Positions 1 to 5,116 of a stretch of 5,518 nucleotides of DNA are shown here, piece by piece (position 1 is the stretch's first letter; every line of letters begins with the position of its first letter). The stretch is from Candidatus Onthomorpha intestinigallinarum. GTDB taxonomy: Bacteria; Bacteroidota; Bacteroidia; Bacteroidales; P3. The DNA is taken from positions 1 through 5,518 of the forward strand of contig DXGG01000144.1 in the NCBI GenBank assembly GCA_019114015.1. Direction: 5' to 3'. The position numbers and the translations under genes were made by a program. The notes under the pieces are model-generated. The model had not been told where the DNA came from, searched no databases, and saw only the letters and a list, made by a program, of their open reading frames with translations.

Positions 1-1558
1 CCTCAACTGTTGACTTGTACTCGGGATGAAACTGTACTCCTATGAAATAAGGATGGGACGGAATCTCCACGACTTCCACAAGATTCGCTTCCGGATTTAT
101 TCCAGTTGCAACCATTCCCGCCTTTTCGAACTGTTCAAGGTAAGCATTGTTGAATTCGTATCTGTGACGATGCCTTTCGGATATAAGGTCTTTGTTGTAA
201 GCCGCATATATCTTGGAACCTTCCTTCAGTTTGCACTCATAGGCTCCAAGCCTCATGGTTCCGCCGAGATTGGTTATCTTTTTCTGTTCTTCCATCATGT
301 CTATGACCGGATAAGGTGTAGAGGCCATCATCTCTACCGAGTGTGCATCATTATATTTCAATACATTACGGGCAAATTCTATTACCGCACATTGCATTCC
401 GAGGCAAATGCCGAGGAAAGGAACCTTGTTTTCCCTTGCGTATCTTACCGCTGCTATTTTACCTTCTATTCCTCTTGTGCCGAAACCTGGAGCCACCAGT
501 ATTCCGTGCAGACCGGACAGTTCTGTTTCAATACTTTCCGGTTTTTCTTCCAGCATTTCGGAATGTATCCACTTCAATCTTACCCTGCATTGCGTTGCCG
601 CACTTGCGTGGATAAACGATTCGGATATGGATTTGTAGGCGTCTTTCAATTCGACGTACTTTCCGACAAGCCCTATGTTTACTTCATTCAAAGGATTCTT
701 CAGTTTGTAAAGGAACGATTTCCATTTGTCCAAATTAGGTTCTCCTTTTGCGGTTATGCCGAGTTTTTTCAATACCTGCACATCCAATCCTTCCTTCAGC
801 ATGTTAAACGGCACTTCGTAGATTGTAGGAGCGTCTATTGACTCTATGACAGAGCCTCTGTCCACATTGCAGAACAAGGAAATTTTTTCTCTTACGGCTT
901 CGGTGAGGGTATGTTCCGTCCGGCACACTATTATGTCCGGCTGAACGCCCTGCTCAAGCATTTCCTTAACCGAGTGCTGTGTCGGTTTTGTTTTCAGTTC
1001 GCCTGCCGCCGCAAGATAAGGTATGTATGTGAGATGTATTACTATGGCATTGTTTTCCAATTCCCATTTAAGTTGTCTTATGCTTTCGATGAAAGGAAGA
1101 GATTCAATGTCTCCGACTGTACCTCCTATTTCGGTTATGACAAAGTCATAGTCTCCCGAATTACCCAAAAGACGTACTCTTCTTTTTATTTCATCAGTTA
1201 TGTGTGGGATTACCTGAACCGTTCCGCCAAGATAGTCTCCGCGTCTTTCCTTTTCTATTACGGATTTGTAAATCCTGCCGGTTGTGACATTGTTTCGCTG
1301 AGATGTCCTTACGTTAGTAAACCTCTCATAGTGGCCCAAATCCAAATCGGTCTCGGCACCGTCCTCGGTGACATAGCATTCGCCGTGTTCATACGGGTTA
1401 AGGGTTCCGGGATCTATGTTGATATAAGGGTCGAGTTTTTGAATCGTCACTCTGTAACCCCTTGATTTGAGCAGAACTGCCAATGAGGATGAAATAATGC
1501 CTTTTCCTAAGGAAGAGGTAACTCCTCCGGTTACGAAAATATATCGAACGTTGAGCAT
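1..1558 (-). CDS. pyrG: CTP synthase (glutamine-hydrolysing), 3' end cut by window edge
   Basis: Cytosolic enzyme making CTP from UTP with ATP and glutamine, the last step of de novo pyrimidine nucleotide synthesis. My translation from the ATG at 1558 is open for 519 codons to the left edge. The N-terminal amidoligase domain has the P-loop GGVTSSLGKG (residues 11-20), the TDLDLGHYERF stretch (Asp73), ITEIGG with the metal-ligand Glu143, and the nucleotide-binding KTKPTQHS (189-196). The C-terminal class I glutamine amidotransferase domain has the nucleophile elbow FLGICLGMQ (Cys385) and the HPE pair His511/Glu513, so the triad is complete. Family members run about 535-545 residues, so roughly 15-25 are missing at the C-terminus. 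The start fits the family N-terminus, and an in-frame stop (TAA) lies about 50 nt upstream. The leader is AT-rich with no clear Shine-Dalgarno. No frameshift was seen. Identification is very secure. Confidence 0.98.
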   Translation of the reverse strand, partial: MLNVRYIFVTGGVTSSLGKGIISSSLAVLLKSRGYRVTIQKLDPYINIDPGTLNPYEHGECYVTEDGAETDLDLGHYERFTNVRTSQRNNVTTGRIYKSVIEKERRGDYLGGTVQVIPHITDEIKRRVRLLGNSGDYDFVITEIGGTVGDIESLPFIESIRQLKWELENNAIVIHLTYIPYLAAAGELKTKPTQHSVKEMLEQGVQPDIIVCRTEHTLTEAVREKISLFCNVDRGSVIESIDAPTIYEVPFNMLKEGLDVQVLKKLGITAKGEPNLDKWKSFLYKLKNPLNEVNIGLVGKYVELKDAYKSISESFIHASAATQCRVRLKWIHSEMLEEKPESIETELSGLHGILVAPGFGTRGIEGKIAAVRYARENKVPFLGICLGMQCAVIEFARNVLKYNDAHSVEMMASTPYPVIDMMEEQKKITNLGGTMRLGAYECKLKEGSKIYAAYNKDLISERHRHRYEFNNAYLEQFEKAGMVATGINPEANLVEVVEIPSHPYFIGVQFHPEYKSTVE

Positions 1559-1598
1559 ATTATCAAGTATTGTTGTTGTCTTTGTGAATAAACAACTG

Positions 1599-1606
1599 CA
1601 AAGTTA
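1599..1606 (-). promoter_or_regulatory. pyrG promoter, Bacteroidetes -7 element
   Basis: On the minus strand this reads TAACTTTG, an exact match to the Bacteroidetes sigma-ABfr -7 consensus TAnnTTTG. It lies about 40 nt before the pyrG ATG, which would give a leader of roughly 35 nt. I see no convincing -33 TTTG at the expected distance. The match and placement are seen in the sequence; promoter function is inferred. Confidence 0.6.
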
Positions 1607-1761
1607 CGAAAATCTCTGGAATATTCGTAGAATTGTAGTAGGTTAACGCAACGAGATTTGATAATTATAGAGTTAGGAGTAAATCGCAGAAGTCTGTCAG
1701 TCAGTTGAAAATCGTTTAAAAGTAGATTGAAGCAATAGAATGGTTTCCTAATCATTACCCG

Positions 1762-2001
1762 ATGAACTTCAATGACGATATAATCCTAAGATTATGCACG
1801 TTAAAGAATGTTCCCGTTAAAGGAAATCCCCATTTTTCAGAGTTCACTCGAGATTTAGAAAACCAATGTGACGTCTACGCTATCAATGAGGATGCAAGCG
1901 GAAGTTTTGATTTCAAGATTGATAGCGTTTCTCATGTGAGTTGGTTCAGAAAGAAGAGTGATGAATGGCAAGAGGCTATGGGAATACCGAAGCTAAGATA
2001 A
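1762..2001 (+). CDS. hypothetical protein, 79 aa, possibly a gene remnant
   Basis: This is an ATG-started frame of 79 codons that I do not recognise. The product is mixed and polar, with an acidic middle (for example INEDASGSFDFK, about residues 41-52) and a basic, Trp-containing end (VSWFRKKSDEWQEA). It has no signal peptide, membrane segment or known motif that I can see. The composition looks more protein-like than the shadow frames nearby. The frame stays open about 12 codons upstream of the ATG, back to a TAG at 1723, so the start is uncertain. No ribosome binding site or TAnnTTTG promoter was found just upstream. It could be a fragment of a larger deleted gene or a chance ORF. Confidence 0.3.
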   Translation: MNFNDDIILRLCTLKNVPVKGNPHFSEFTRDLENQCDVYAINEDASGSFDFKIDSVSHVSWFRKKSDEWQEAMGIPKLR

Positions 2002-2070
2002 ACGCAGAACAGATGGAGGAGACTATAATCAAAGAAAAAGTCGTGATAATTCGCTTAATGCAGGCGGATT

Positions 2071-2093
2071 ATTACAACTTTTTTGTAATTTTG
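2071..2093 (+). promoter_or_regulatory. promoter-like -7 element overlapped by a perfect inverted repeat
   Basis: TAATTTTG at 2086-2093 matches the Bacteroidetes -7 consensus TAnnTTTG exactly. Overlapping it, ATTACAA (2071-2077) and TTGTAAT (2083-2089) form a perfect 7-bp inverted repeat around a 5-base spacer, so the right arm runs into the -7 box. That arrangement suits an operator for a dimeric repressor, or it could be a chance AT-rich palindrome. The transcript would start near 2100 and cover the 48-codon ORF and then the CsgG-like gene, giving a leader of about 260 nt before the latter. No clear -33 element was seen. Confidence 0.4.
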
Positions 2094-2188
2094 CGGCTAA
2101 TAGAGGGAACTCTATATAAAAATATATTCGAAAAAAGAGGCGTTATGTCTTCATCTTGTTTTTGAAAAGCCTAGGAAACTAATCACAA

Positions 2189-2335
2189 ATGGACAAGAGT
2201 AGAGATGATAGTCTTTACGTGTATAATGTGGAGCTGTTAAATCCATTTCTTTCCATTAAGGTTTTTCATAGCACCTTCACAAAGAAAGAAGGCATACAGT
2301 TACACGCTTTAAGTATAAAAAGGTTCTTATGGTAA
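2189..2335 (+). CDS. small hypothetical ORF, 48 aa, upstream of the CsgG-like gene
   Basis: An ATG frame of 48 codons ends in TAA 24 nt before the CsgG-like start. It begins MDKSRDDSLYVYNVELLNPF and has a basic C-terminal half; no known family, signal peptide or membrane segment is evident. An AGGA lies about 12 nt upstream of the ATG, a modest ribosome binding site at best. It sits downstream of the promoter-like site at 2086-2093, so it could be a leader peptide, a small cotranscribed gene, or simply chance. I give no function. Confidence 0.28.
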   Translation: MDKSRDDSLYVYNVELLNPFLSIKVFHSTFTKKEGIQLHALSIKRFLW

Positions 2336-2359
2336 CTGGAAGGACATAATTTTTAAAAT

Positions 2360-3160
2360 ATGAAAAAGGTATTTTTGTGTGTTATTTTTGCTACTCTTGC
2401 CTTTACTCTAAATGCGCAAGTTAAGGTAGCTGTAATGGATTTTAAAGCGGGCGTTGGCGTCTCTAATTCTGATGTTGCCGGAATTTCTGCTATTTTTAGT
2501 ACTTACTTTTCTCCATCATCTTGCACACTCGTTGAAAGGACGCAAGTTAATAGAGTAATCATTGAGCAGGGATTTCAGCAATCATATTTGACCAATCAAG
2601 AGATGGTACGGATTGGCCAAATTCTTAATGTTCAGAAAATTGTTGTTGGAGATATTAACATCATCGGAGGACAGTATAATATAGATGTGCGTGTTGTTGA
2701 TGTTGAAACTGGAAATGTTGATTATAAAGATGGTGAGACATGGGCAAGAACGGCTTCTTATAGAGATGTGATGAAGAGACTTGCAGAAAGATTAAGTTCC
2801 CAGATAAGATATGTTCAACCTGTTTATGATCAAAAAAGTCCAGTGATTACTTTATTTGGTTATTTAAAAATTTATCCTGAAGATTTGGGCGCATTTGAAA
2901 CTTATCCTCACCAAGTGGTTAATAGCATAAATAGTCAAGCTGTTTATGGATATAATACTTGGAGATTGCCAACAAAAGAAGAGTTTGAAATGATGATGGA
3001 TAACTGGGATGAAGTAAGAAGTACGATGGTAGGCTATGGTCGTGGTAATTATTATATATACTATTATACGGAAGGCGGACAGATTAAGATAATGAGTGAA
3101 GGAAAAGCATATGGTAAACCGCGTGTCCGATTGGTTACAACAGGACAACCTGTTAGATAA
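2360..3160 (+). CDS. exported CsgG-like protein with C-terminal DUF1566/FISUMP-like segment
   Basis: This 266-residue protein has a clear Sec signal peptide (MKKVFLCVIFATLAFTLNA, probable cleavage after Ala19). No lipobox is seen, so it is likely periplasmic rather than a lipoprotein as classical CsgG is. Residues about 21-150 resemble the CsgG/HfaB or LpoB-type fold: VKVAVMDF at the mature N-terminus, LVERTQVNRVIIEQ (57-70), KIVVGDI (93-99) and VRVVDVETGNV (110-120). Residues about 163-266 end in a short piece containing YGYNTWRLPTKEEFE (196-210) and a closing VRLV (256-259), typical of DUF1566/Lcl or Fibrobacter-major-paralogous-type C-terminal domains. A GGAAGGA lies 15 nt before the ATG, rather far for a standard site. 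No curli partners (CsgA/B/E/F) are present, so a role in curli export is not supported; envelope sensing or assembly is only a guess. The signal peptide and CsgG-like call are solid, the second domain moderately so. Confidence 0.85.
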   Translation: MKKVFLCVIFATLAFTLNAQVKVAVMDFKAGVGVSNSDVAGISAIFSTYFSPSSCTLVERTQVNRVIIEQGFQQSYLTNQEMVRIGQILNVQKIVVGDINIIGGQYNIDVRVVDVETGNVDYKDGETWARTASYRDVMKRLAERLSSQIRYVQPVYDQKSPVITLFGYLKIYPEDLGAFETYPHQVVNSINSQAVYGYNTWRLPTKEEFEMMMDNWDEVRSTMVGYGRGNYYIYYYTEGGQIKIMSEGKAYGKPRVRLVTTGQPVR

Positions 3161-3240
3161 TTTTCGTATATATTTCTATGTGGTGATTTAAATAAATTTT
3201 ATACATAATAAACATCATTACTACATTAATAGTGAGAATG

Positions 3241-3296
3241 TGATGCTGACGGAAAGAGAAAACTAAACATCTTCTTTTTTCGTTAGCATTAATTTT
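3241..3296 (+). terminator. long G-U-rich hairpin, probable terminator of the CsgG-like gene
   Basis: Bases 3241-3260 can pair without a bulge with 3272-3291 to give a 20-bp helix closed by an 11-base loop, 80 nt after the stop codon of the CsgG-like gene. Sixteen pairs are Watson-Crick and four are G-U (3242, 3248, 3252 and 3256 on the 5' arm). All four work only in RNA copied in the plus direction; in the minus transcript they would be C-A mismatches. A short run ATTTT follows the stem. It may end the upstream transcript or shape its 3' end; the U-run is short, so termination strength is uncertain. Confidence 0.55.
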
Positions 3297-3297
3297 G

Positions 3298-3305
3298 TAC
3301 TTTTG
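3298..3305 (+). promoter_or_regulatory. possible promoter -7 element after the hairpin
   Basis: TACTTTTG matches TAnnTTTG exactly and directly follows the hairpin. It is preceded by a second match, TAATTTTG (3290-3297), which overlaps the stem's T-run. No gene in this orientation follows before the 3' end of aroK, so any transcript would be a short non-coding RNA or antisense to aroK. No -33 element is obvious, and AT-rich DNA produces such matches by chance. Confidence 0.25.
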
Positions 3306-3383
3306 TATTTGAAATGAGTTTCTTGTAAGCAATTCAAGGTAGAACGTAGCAGATAGCACGGTTGCTAAATCGTTAGCTCAAAA

Positions 3384-3400
3384 TTGGGTGATTTCCCCAA
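3384..3400 (-). terminator. weak hairpin downstream of aroK
   Basis: On the minus strand TTGGG (3400-3396) and CCCAA (3388-3384) form a 5-bp stem with a 7-base loop, followed at once by TTTT (3383-3380). It lies about 40 nt past the aroK stop, where a terminator for the tsaD-aroK operon would be expected. The plus strand has the same stem followed by a looser T-rich run, so it could act both ways. The stem is short, so this is tentative. Confidence 0.35.
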
Positions 3401-3438
3401 AGTATTTTATATGAGGCGATAATGATTTTATTTCAGAA

Positions 3439-3957
3439 TTAGAAAAAAATATTGCTATGAAATGAAATAATTCTAACTATTTCTTCCAAATTCAAATCCA
3501 AAGCGTTAAAGGAAAAATCCGCCTGAGAGTAAAACTTCTCTCTTGAATCAAGATGATTGGTTATGAATTCCTCAAGCTCTTCCGCTTTTAAGTTTTTAAG
3601 TAGCGGGCGTGTCTTGTGTGAATCGTTGTTTCTTGATATTATTGCCTTTGGAGATATTTTAAGGTAAATGGATGTGCCGTTTTGTCTTATTATGTTCATG
3701 TTGTCGTCATGGCATGGGAGTCCTCCGCCGGTTGCAATGACGACATTGTCCATGGATAGGGTTTGATTAAGAATCCTTTTTTCCAATAATCTGAATACTT
3801 CTTCACCGTATTTTTCAAAAATATCATCCACACTCAGCTTGTATGTCCATTCTATAAGTTTGTCCGTGTCAACGAATCTGTACTTCAGCCTTTTGGCAAG
3901 ACGTCTTCCGAAAGAACTTTTGCCGGCAAGCATGTAACCGACTACAAATATTCTCAT
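3439..3957 (-). CDS. aroK: shikimate kinase
   Basis: Cytosolic P-loop kinase that phosphorylates the 3-hydroxyl of shikimate with ATP, the fifth step of the chorismate pathway to aromatic amino acids. At 172 residues it has normal family length. Visible motifs are Walker A GYMLAGKS (7-14), FVDTD with the shikimate and Mg ligands Asp30/Asp32, GEEVFRLLE with shikimate-binding Arg56, TGGGLP (76-81), the lid KTRPLL with Arg117, and LDSREKFY with Arg139. Walker A carries Leu10 where a small residue, commonly Gly, is usual in AroK; the pattern GxxxxGKS is kept, so activity is expected. The ATG lies 6 bp after the tsaD stop, with no promoter in the gap, so it is probably cotranscribed and translationally coupled with tsaD. 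The last residues (SNIFF) are a family-variable tail. Confidence 0.96.
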   Translation of the reverse strand: MRIFVVGYMLAGKSSFGRRLAKRLKYRFVDTDKLIEWTYKLSVDDIFEKYGEEVFRLLEKRILNQTLSMDNVVIATGGGLPCHDDNMNIIRQNGTSIYLKISPKAIISRNNDSHKTRPLLKNLKAEELEEFITNHLDSREKFYSQADFSFNALDLNLEEIVRIISFHSNIFF

Positions 3958-3963
3958 GATGTC

Positions 3964-4968
3964 TTATCTTGTGTATGCGGTCAGATCCAAGGAAGCGAAT
4001 TCTTTGTTGAAGTACTTGAATAGTCCAGCGCAACCAACCATGGCGGCATTGTCCGTTGTATATGAGAATTTAGGTATGAATACCCTGCAACCGTGTTTGT
4101 TGCCCAAAAGTGTCAGACGTTCTCTTAATTCTGAATTTGCAGATACTCCGCCGGCTACGGCTATTGTCTTTATGCCGGTATCCTTTATTGCTTTTTCAAA
4201 TTTGGCTAAAAGTGTATCCACTACGGCTTTCTGAACCGAAGCAGCTATGTCTGCCATGTTTTCTTCCAAATATTTGGGATTGGATTTCAGTTTGTCTCTC
4301 AGCGTGTACAGAATGCTTGTTTTCAAGCCTGAAAAACTGTAATCGTAACCTGGTATATGACTTTGGGAAAACTTAAGACTGACGTTTCCCTCTTTTGCCA
4401 GTCTGTCTATGTGAGGACCTCCGGGATAAGGAAGGGACAGTATCTTTGCAGCCTTGTCAATTGTTTCTCCTGCCGCGTCATCTATCGTTTTTCCTATTGT
4501 TTTCATTTTTCTCGGTTCTTCCAATAAGATTATCTGAGTGTTTCCTCCGGAAACCAATAAGCACAAGAATGGAAATGAAGGGACGCTTTGTTCGGGCGAG
4601 TCTTTTATGAAATGGGCCAGAACATGAGCTTCAAGATGATTGACCTCTATTAGCGGTATGTTCAGAGCGGTTGCAAAGCTTTTGGCAAAGCATACTCCCA
4701 CCAAAAGCGAGCCCAAAAGCCCCGGACCTCTTGTAAAGGCAACAGCAGACAGGTCTTGTTTGTTTATTTTTGCGTCTTTGAGGGCTTTGTCAACAACAGG
4801 CACTATGTTGGATTGATGAGCTCTTGATGCAAGTTCGGGAACGACACCTCCGTATTCCTGATGGACTTTTTGAGAGGCTGTAACGTTGGAAAGTACATGA
4901 AAATCGCTGTTTATCACAGCGCAGGATGTATCATCGCAGGATGATTCTATTGCAAGTATATAAGACAT
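3964..4968 (-). CDS. tsaD: tRNA N6-adenosine threonylcarbamoyltransferase TsaD
   Basis: Transfers threonylcarbamoyl from threonylcarbamoyl-AMP to A37 of ANN-decoding tRNAs (t6A), working in the cytoplasm with TsaB and TsaE, which are not in this window. From the ATG at 4968 it has 334 residues, normal for the ASKHA-fold Kae1/TsaD family. Motifs are IESSCDDTS (7-15), EYGGVVPELASRAHQ (38-52), the metal-binding NHLEAH with His111 and His115, VSGGNTQ (139-145), and TTDNAAMVG with Asp306. The frame could be extended 11 codons to a TTG at 5001, but that TTG lies inside a promoter -7 box, so the ATG matching the family N-terminus is preferred. First gene of a tsaD-aroK operon and divergent from a TamB-like gene. 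Confidence 0.97.
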   Translation of the reverse strand: MSYILAIESSCDDTSCAVINSDFHVLSNVTASQKVHQEYGGVVPELASRAHQSNIVPVVDKALKDAKINKQDLSAVAFTRGPGLLGSLLVGVCFAKSFATALNIPLIEVNHLEAHVLAHFIKDSPEQSVPSFPFLCLLVSGGNTQIILLEEPRKMKTIGKTIDDAAGETIDKAAKILSLPYPGGPHIDRLAKEGNVSLKFSQSHIPGYDYSFSGLKTSILYTLRDKLKSNPKYLEENMADIAASVQKAVVDTLLAKFEKAIKDTGIKTIAVAGGVSANSELRERLTLLGNKHGCRVFIPKFSYTTDNAAMVGCAGLFKYFNKEFASLDLTAYTR

Positions 4969-4998
4969 GTCAATTTTTTCTGTTGGTTTAATAATCTG

Positions 4999-5006
4999 CA
5001 AATGTA
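4999..5006 (-). promoter_or_regulatory. tsaD-aroK promoter, Bacteroidetes -7 element
   Basis: On the minus strand this reads TACATTTG, an exact TAnnTTTG match about 30 nt before the tsaD ATG at 4968, implying a leader of about 25 nt. A TTTG lies further upstream (5022-5019), but with only 12 bases between it is too close to be a normal -33 element. This site sets the tsaD start: transcription beginning downstream of it would exclude the TTG at 5001. Confidence 0.55.
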
Positions 5007-5027
5007 CTAAAAATGCTACAAACGGTC

Positions 5028-5104
5028 ATTTTGCATATTATAATGCTTACAAGAGATGAAAATTATTTCACGGAACAAAAATTAATCAATAATTTTGCAT
5101 ACTA
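5028..5104 (+). repeat. 13-base direct repeat pair in the tsaD-tamB divergent region
   Basis: ATTTTGCATATTA (5028-5040) and ATTTTGCATACTA (5092-5104) match at 12 of 13 positions and begin 64 bases apart. The second copy includes most of the TamB-side -7 element; the first is preceded by TC instead of TA, giving the near-consensus TCATTTTG. They may be tandem promoters, a duplicated regulatory site, or a coincidence in AT-rich DNA. Confidence 0.4.
5090..5097 (+). promoter_or_regulatory. promoter -7 element of the TamB-like gene
   Basis: TAATTTTG is an exact Bacteroidetes -7 match 19 nt before the GTG start. It would start transcription near 5101-5104 and leave a leader of only about 13-16 nt. 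No clear -33 TTTG is seen. An AAAGG at 5104-5108 lies 8 nt before the GTG and could serve as a ribosome binding site. Confidence 0.55.
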
Positions 5105-5116
5105 AAGGTGTTTGAG

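Larger units (their letters stand above)
1559..2359. other. AT-rich gene-poor stretch between pyrG and the CsgG-like gene
   Basis: About 800 bases contain no recognisable conserved gene. They hold the pyrG promoter at the left end, a weak 79-codon ORF (1762-2001), a promoter-like site overlapped by an inverted repeat (2071-2093), and a weak 48-codon ORF (2189-2335). Other open frames here (1531-1755 minus, 1965-2165 plus) overlap pyrG or the promoter-like site and look non-coding. No transposase, tRNA or terminal repeat is visible. The stretch may be decayed accessory DNA or a long regulatory region. Confidence 0.5.

Noticed and set aside
26..841. Long plus-strand open frame of 271 codons
   Set aside because: It is antisense to pyrG, which has all family motifs on the minus strand; the frame is Phe/Tyr/Arg-rich and matches nothing recognisable.
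1531..1755. Minus-strand 74-codon frame across the pyrG start
   Set aside because: It overlaps the pyrG N-terminus in another frame and runs through the pyrG promoter; no protein-like features.
1965..2165. Plus-strand 66-codon frame
   Set aside because: It overlaps the 79-codon ORF and crosses the inverted repeat and -7 element at 2071-2093; no ribosome binding site. Kept only as a possible sign of frameshift decay.
2222..2227. TATAAT resembling an E. coli sigma-70 -10 box
   Set aside because: The promoters here follow the Bacteroidetes TAnnTTTG pattern, and no matching -35 is present; AT-rich DNA gives TATAAT by chance.
2360..3160. Curli secretion system
   Set aside because: Only a CsgG-like domain without a lipobox is present; no CsgA, CsgB, CsgE or CsgF gene is in the window.
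3290..3297. TAATTTTG as an independent promoter
   Set aside because: It overlaps the 3' arm and T-run of the hairpin at 3241-3296, which better explains it.
3361..3405. tRNA-like look of the TTAGCTC...TTGGG stretch
   Set aside because: No acceptor stem, anticodon arm or T-arm consensus could be assembled.
3956..4610. Plus-strand frames opposite aroK/tsaD (starting 3956, 4110, 4395)
   Set aside because: All are antisense to tsaD, whose motifs and length are complete; they are Leu/Ser/Cys-rich shadows.
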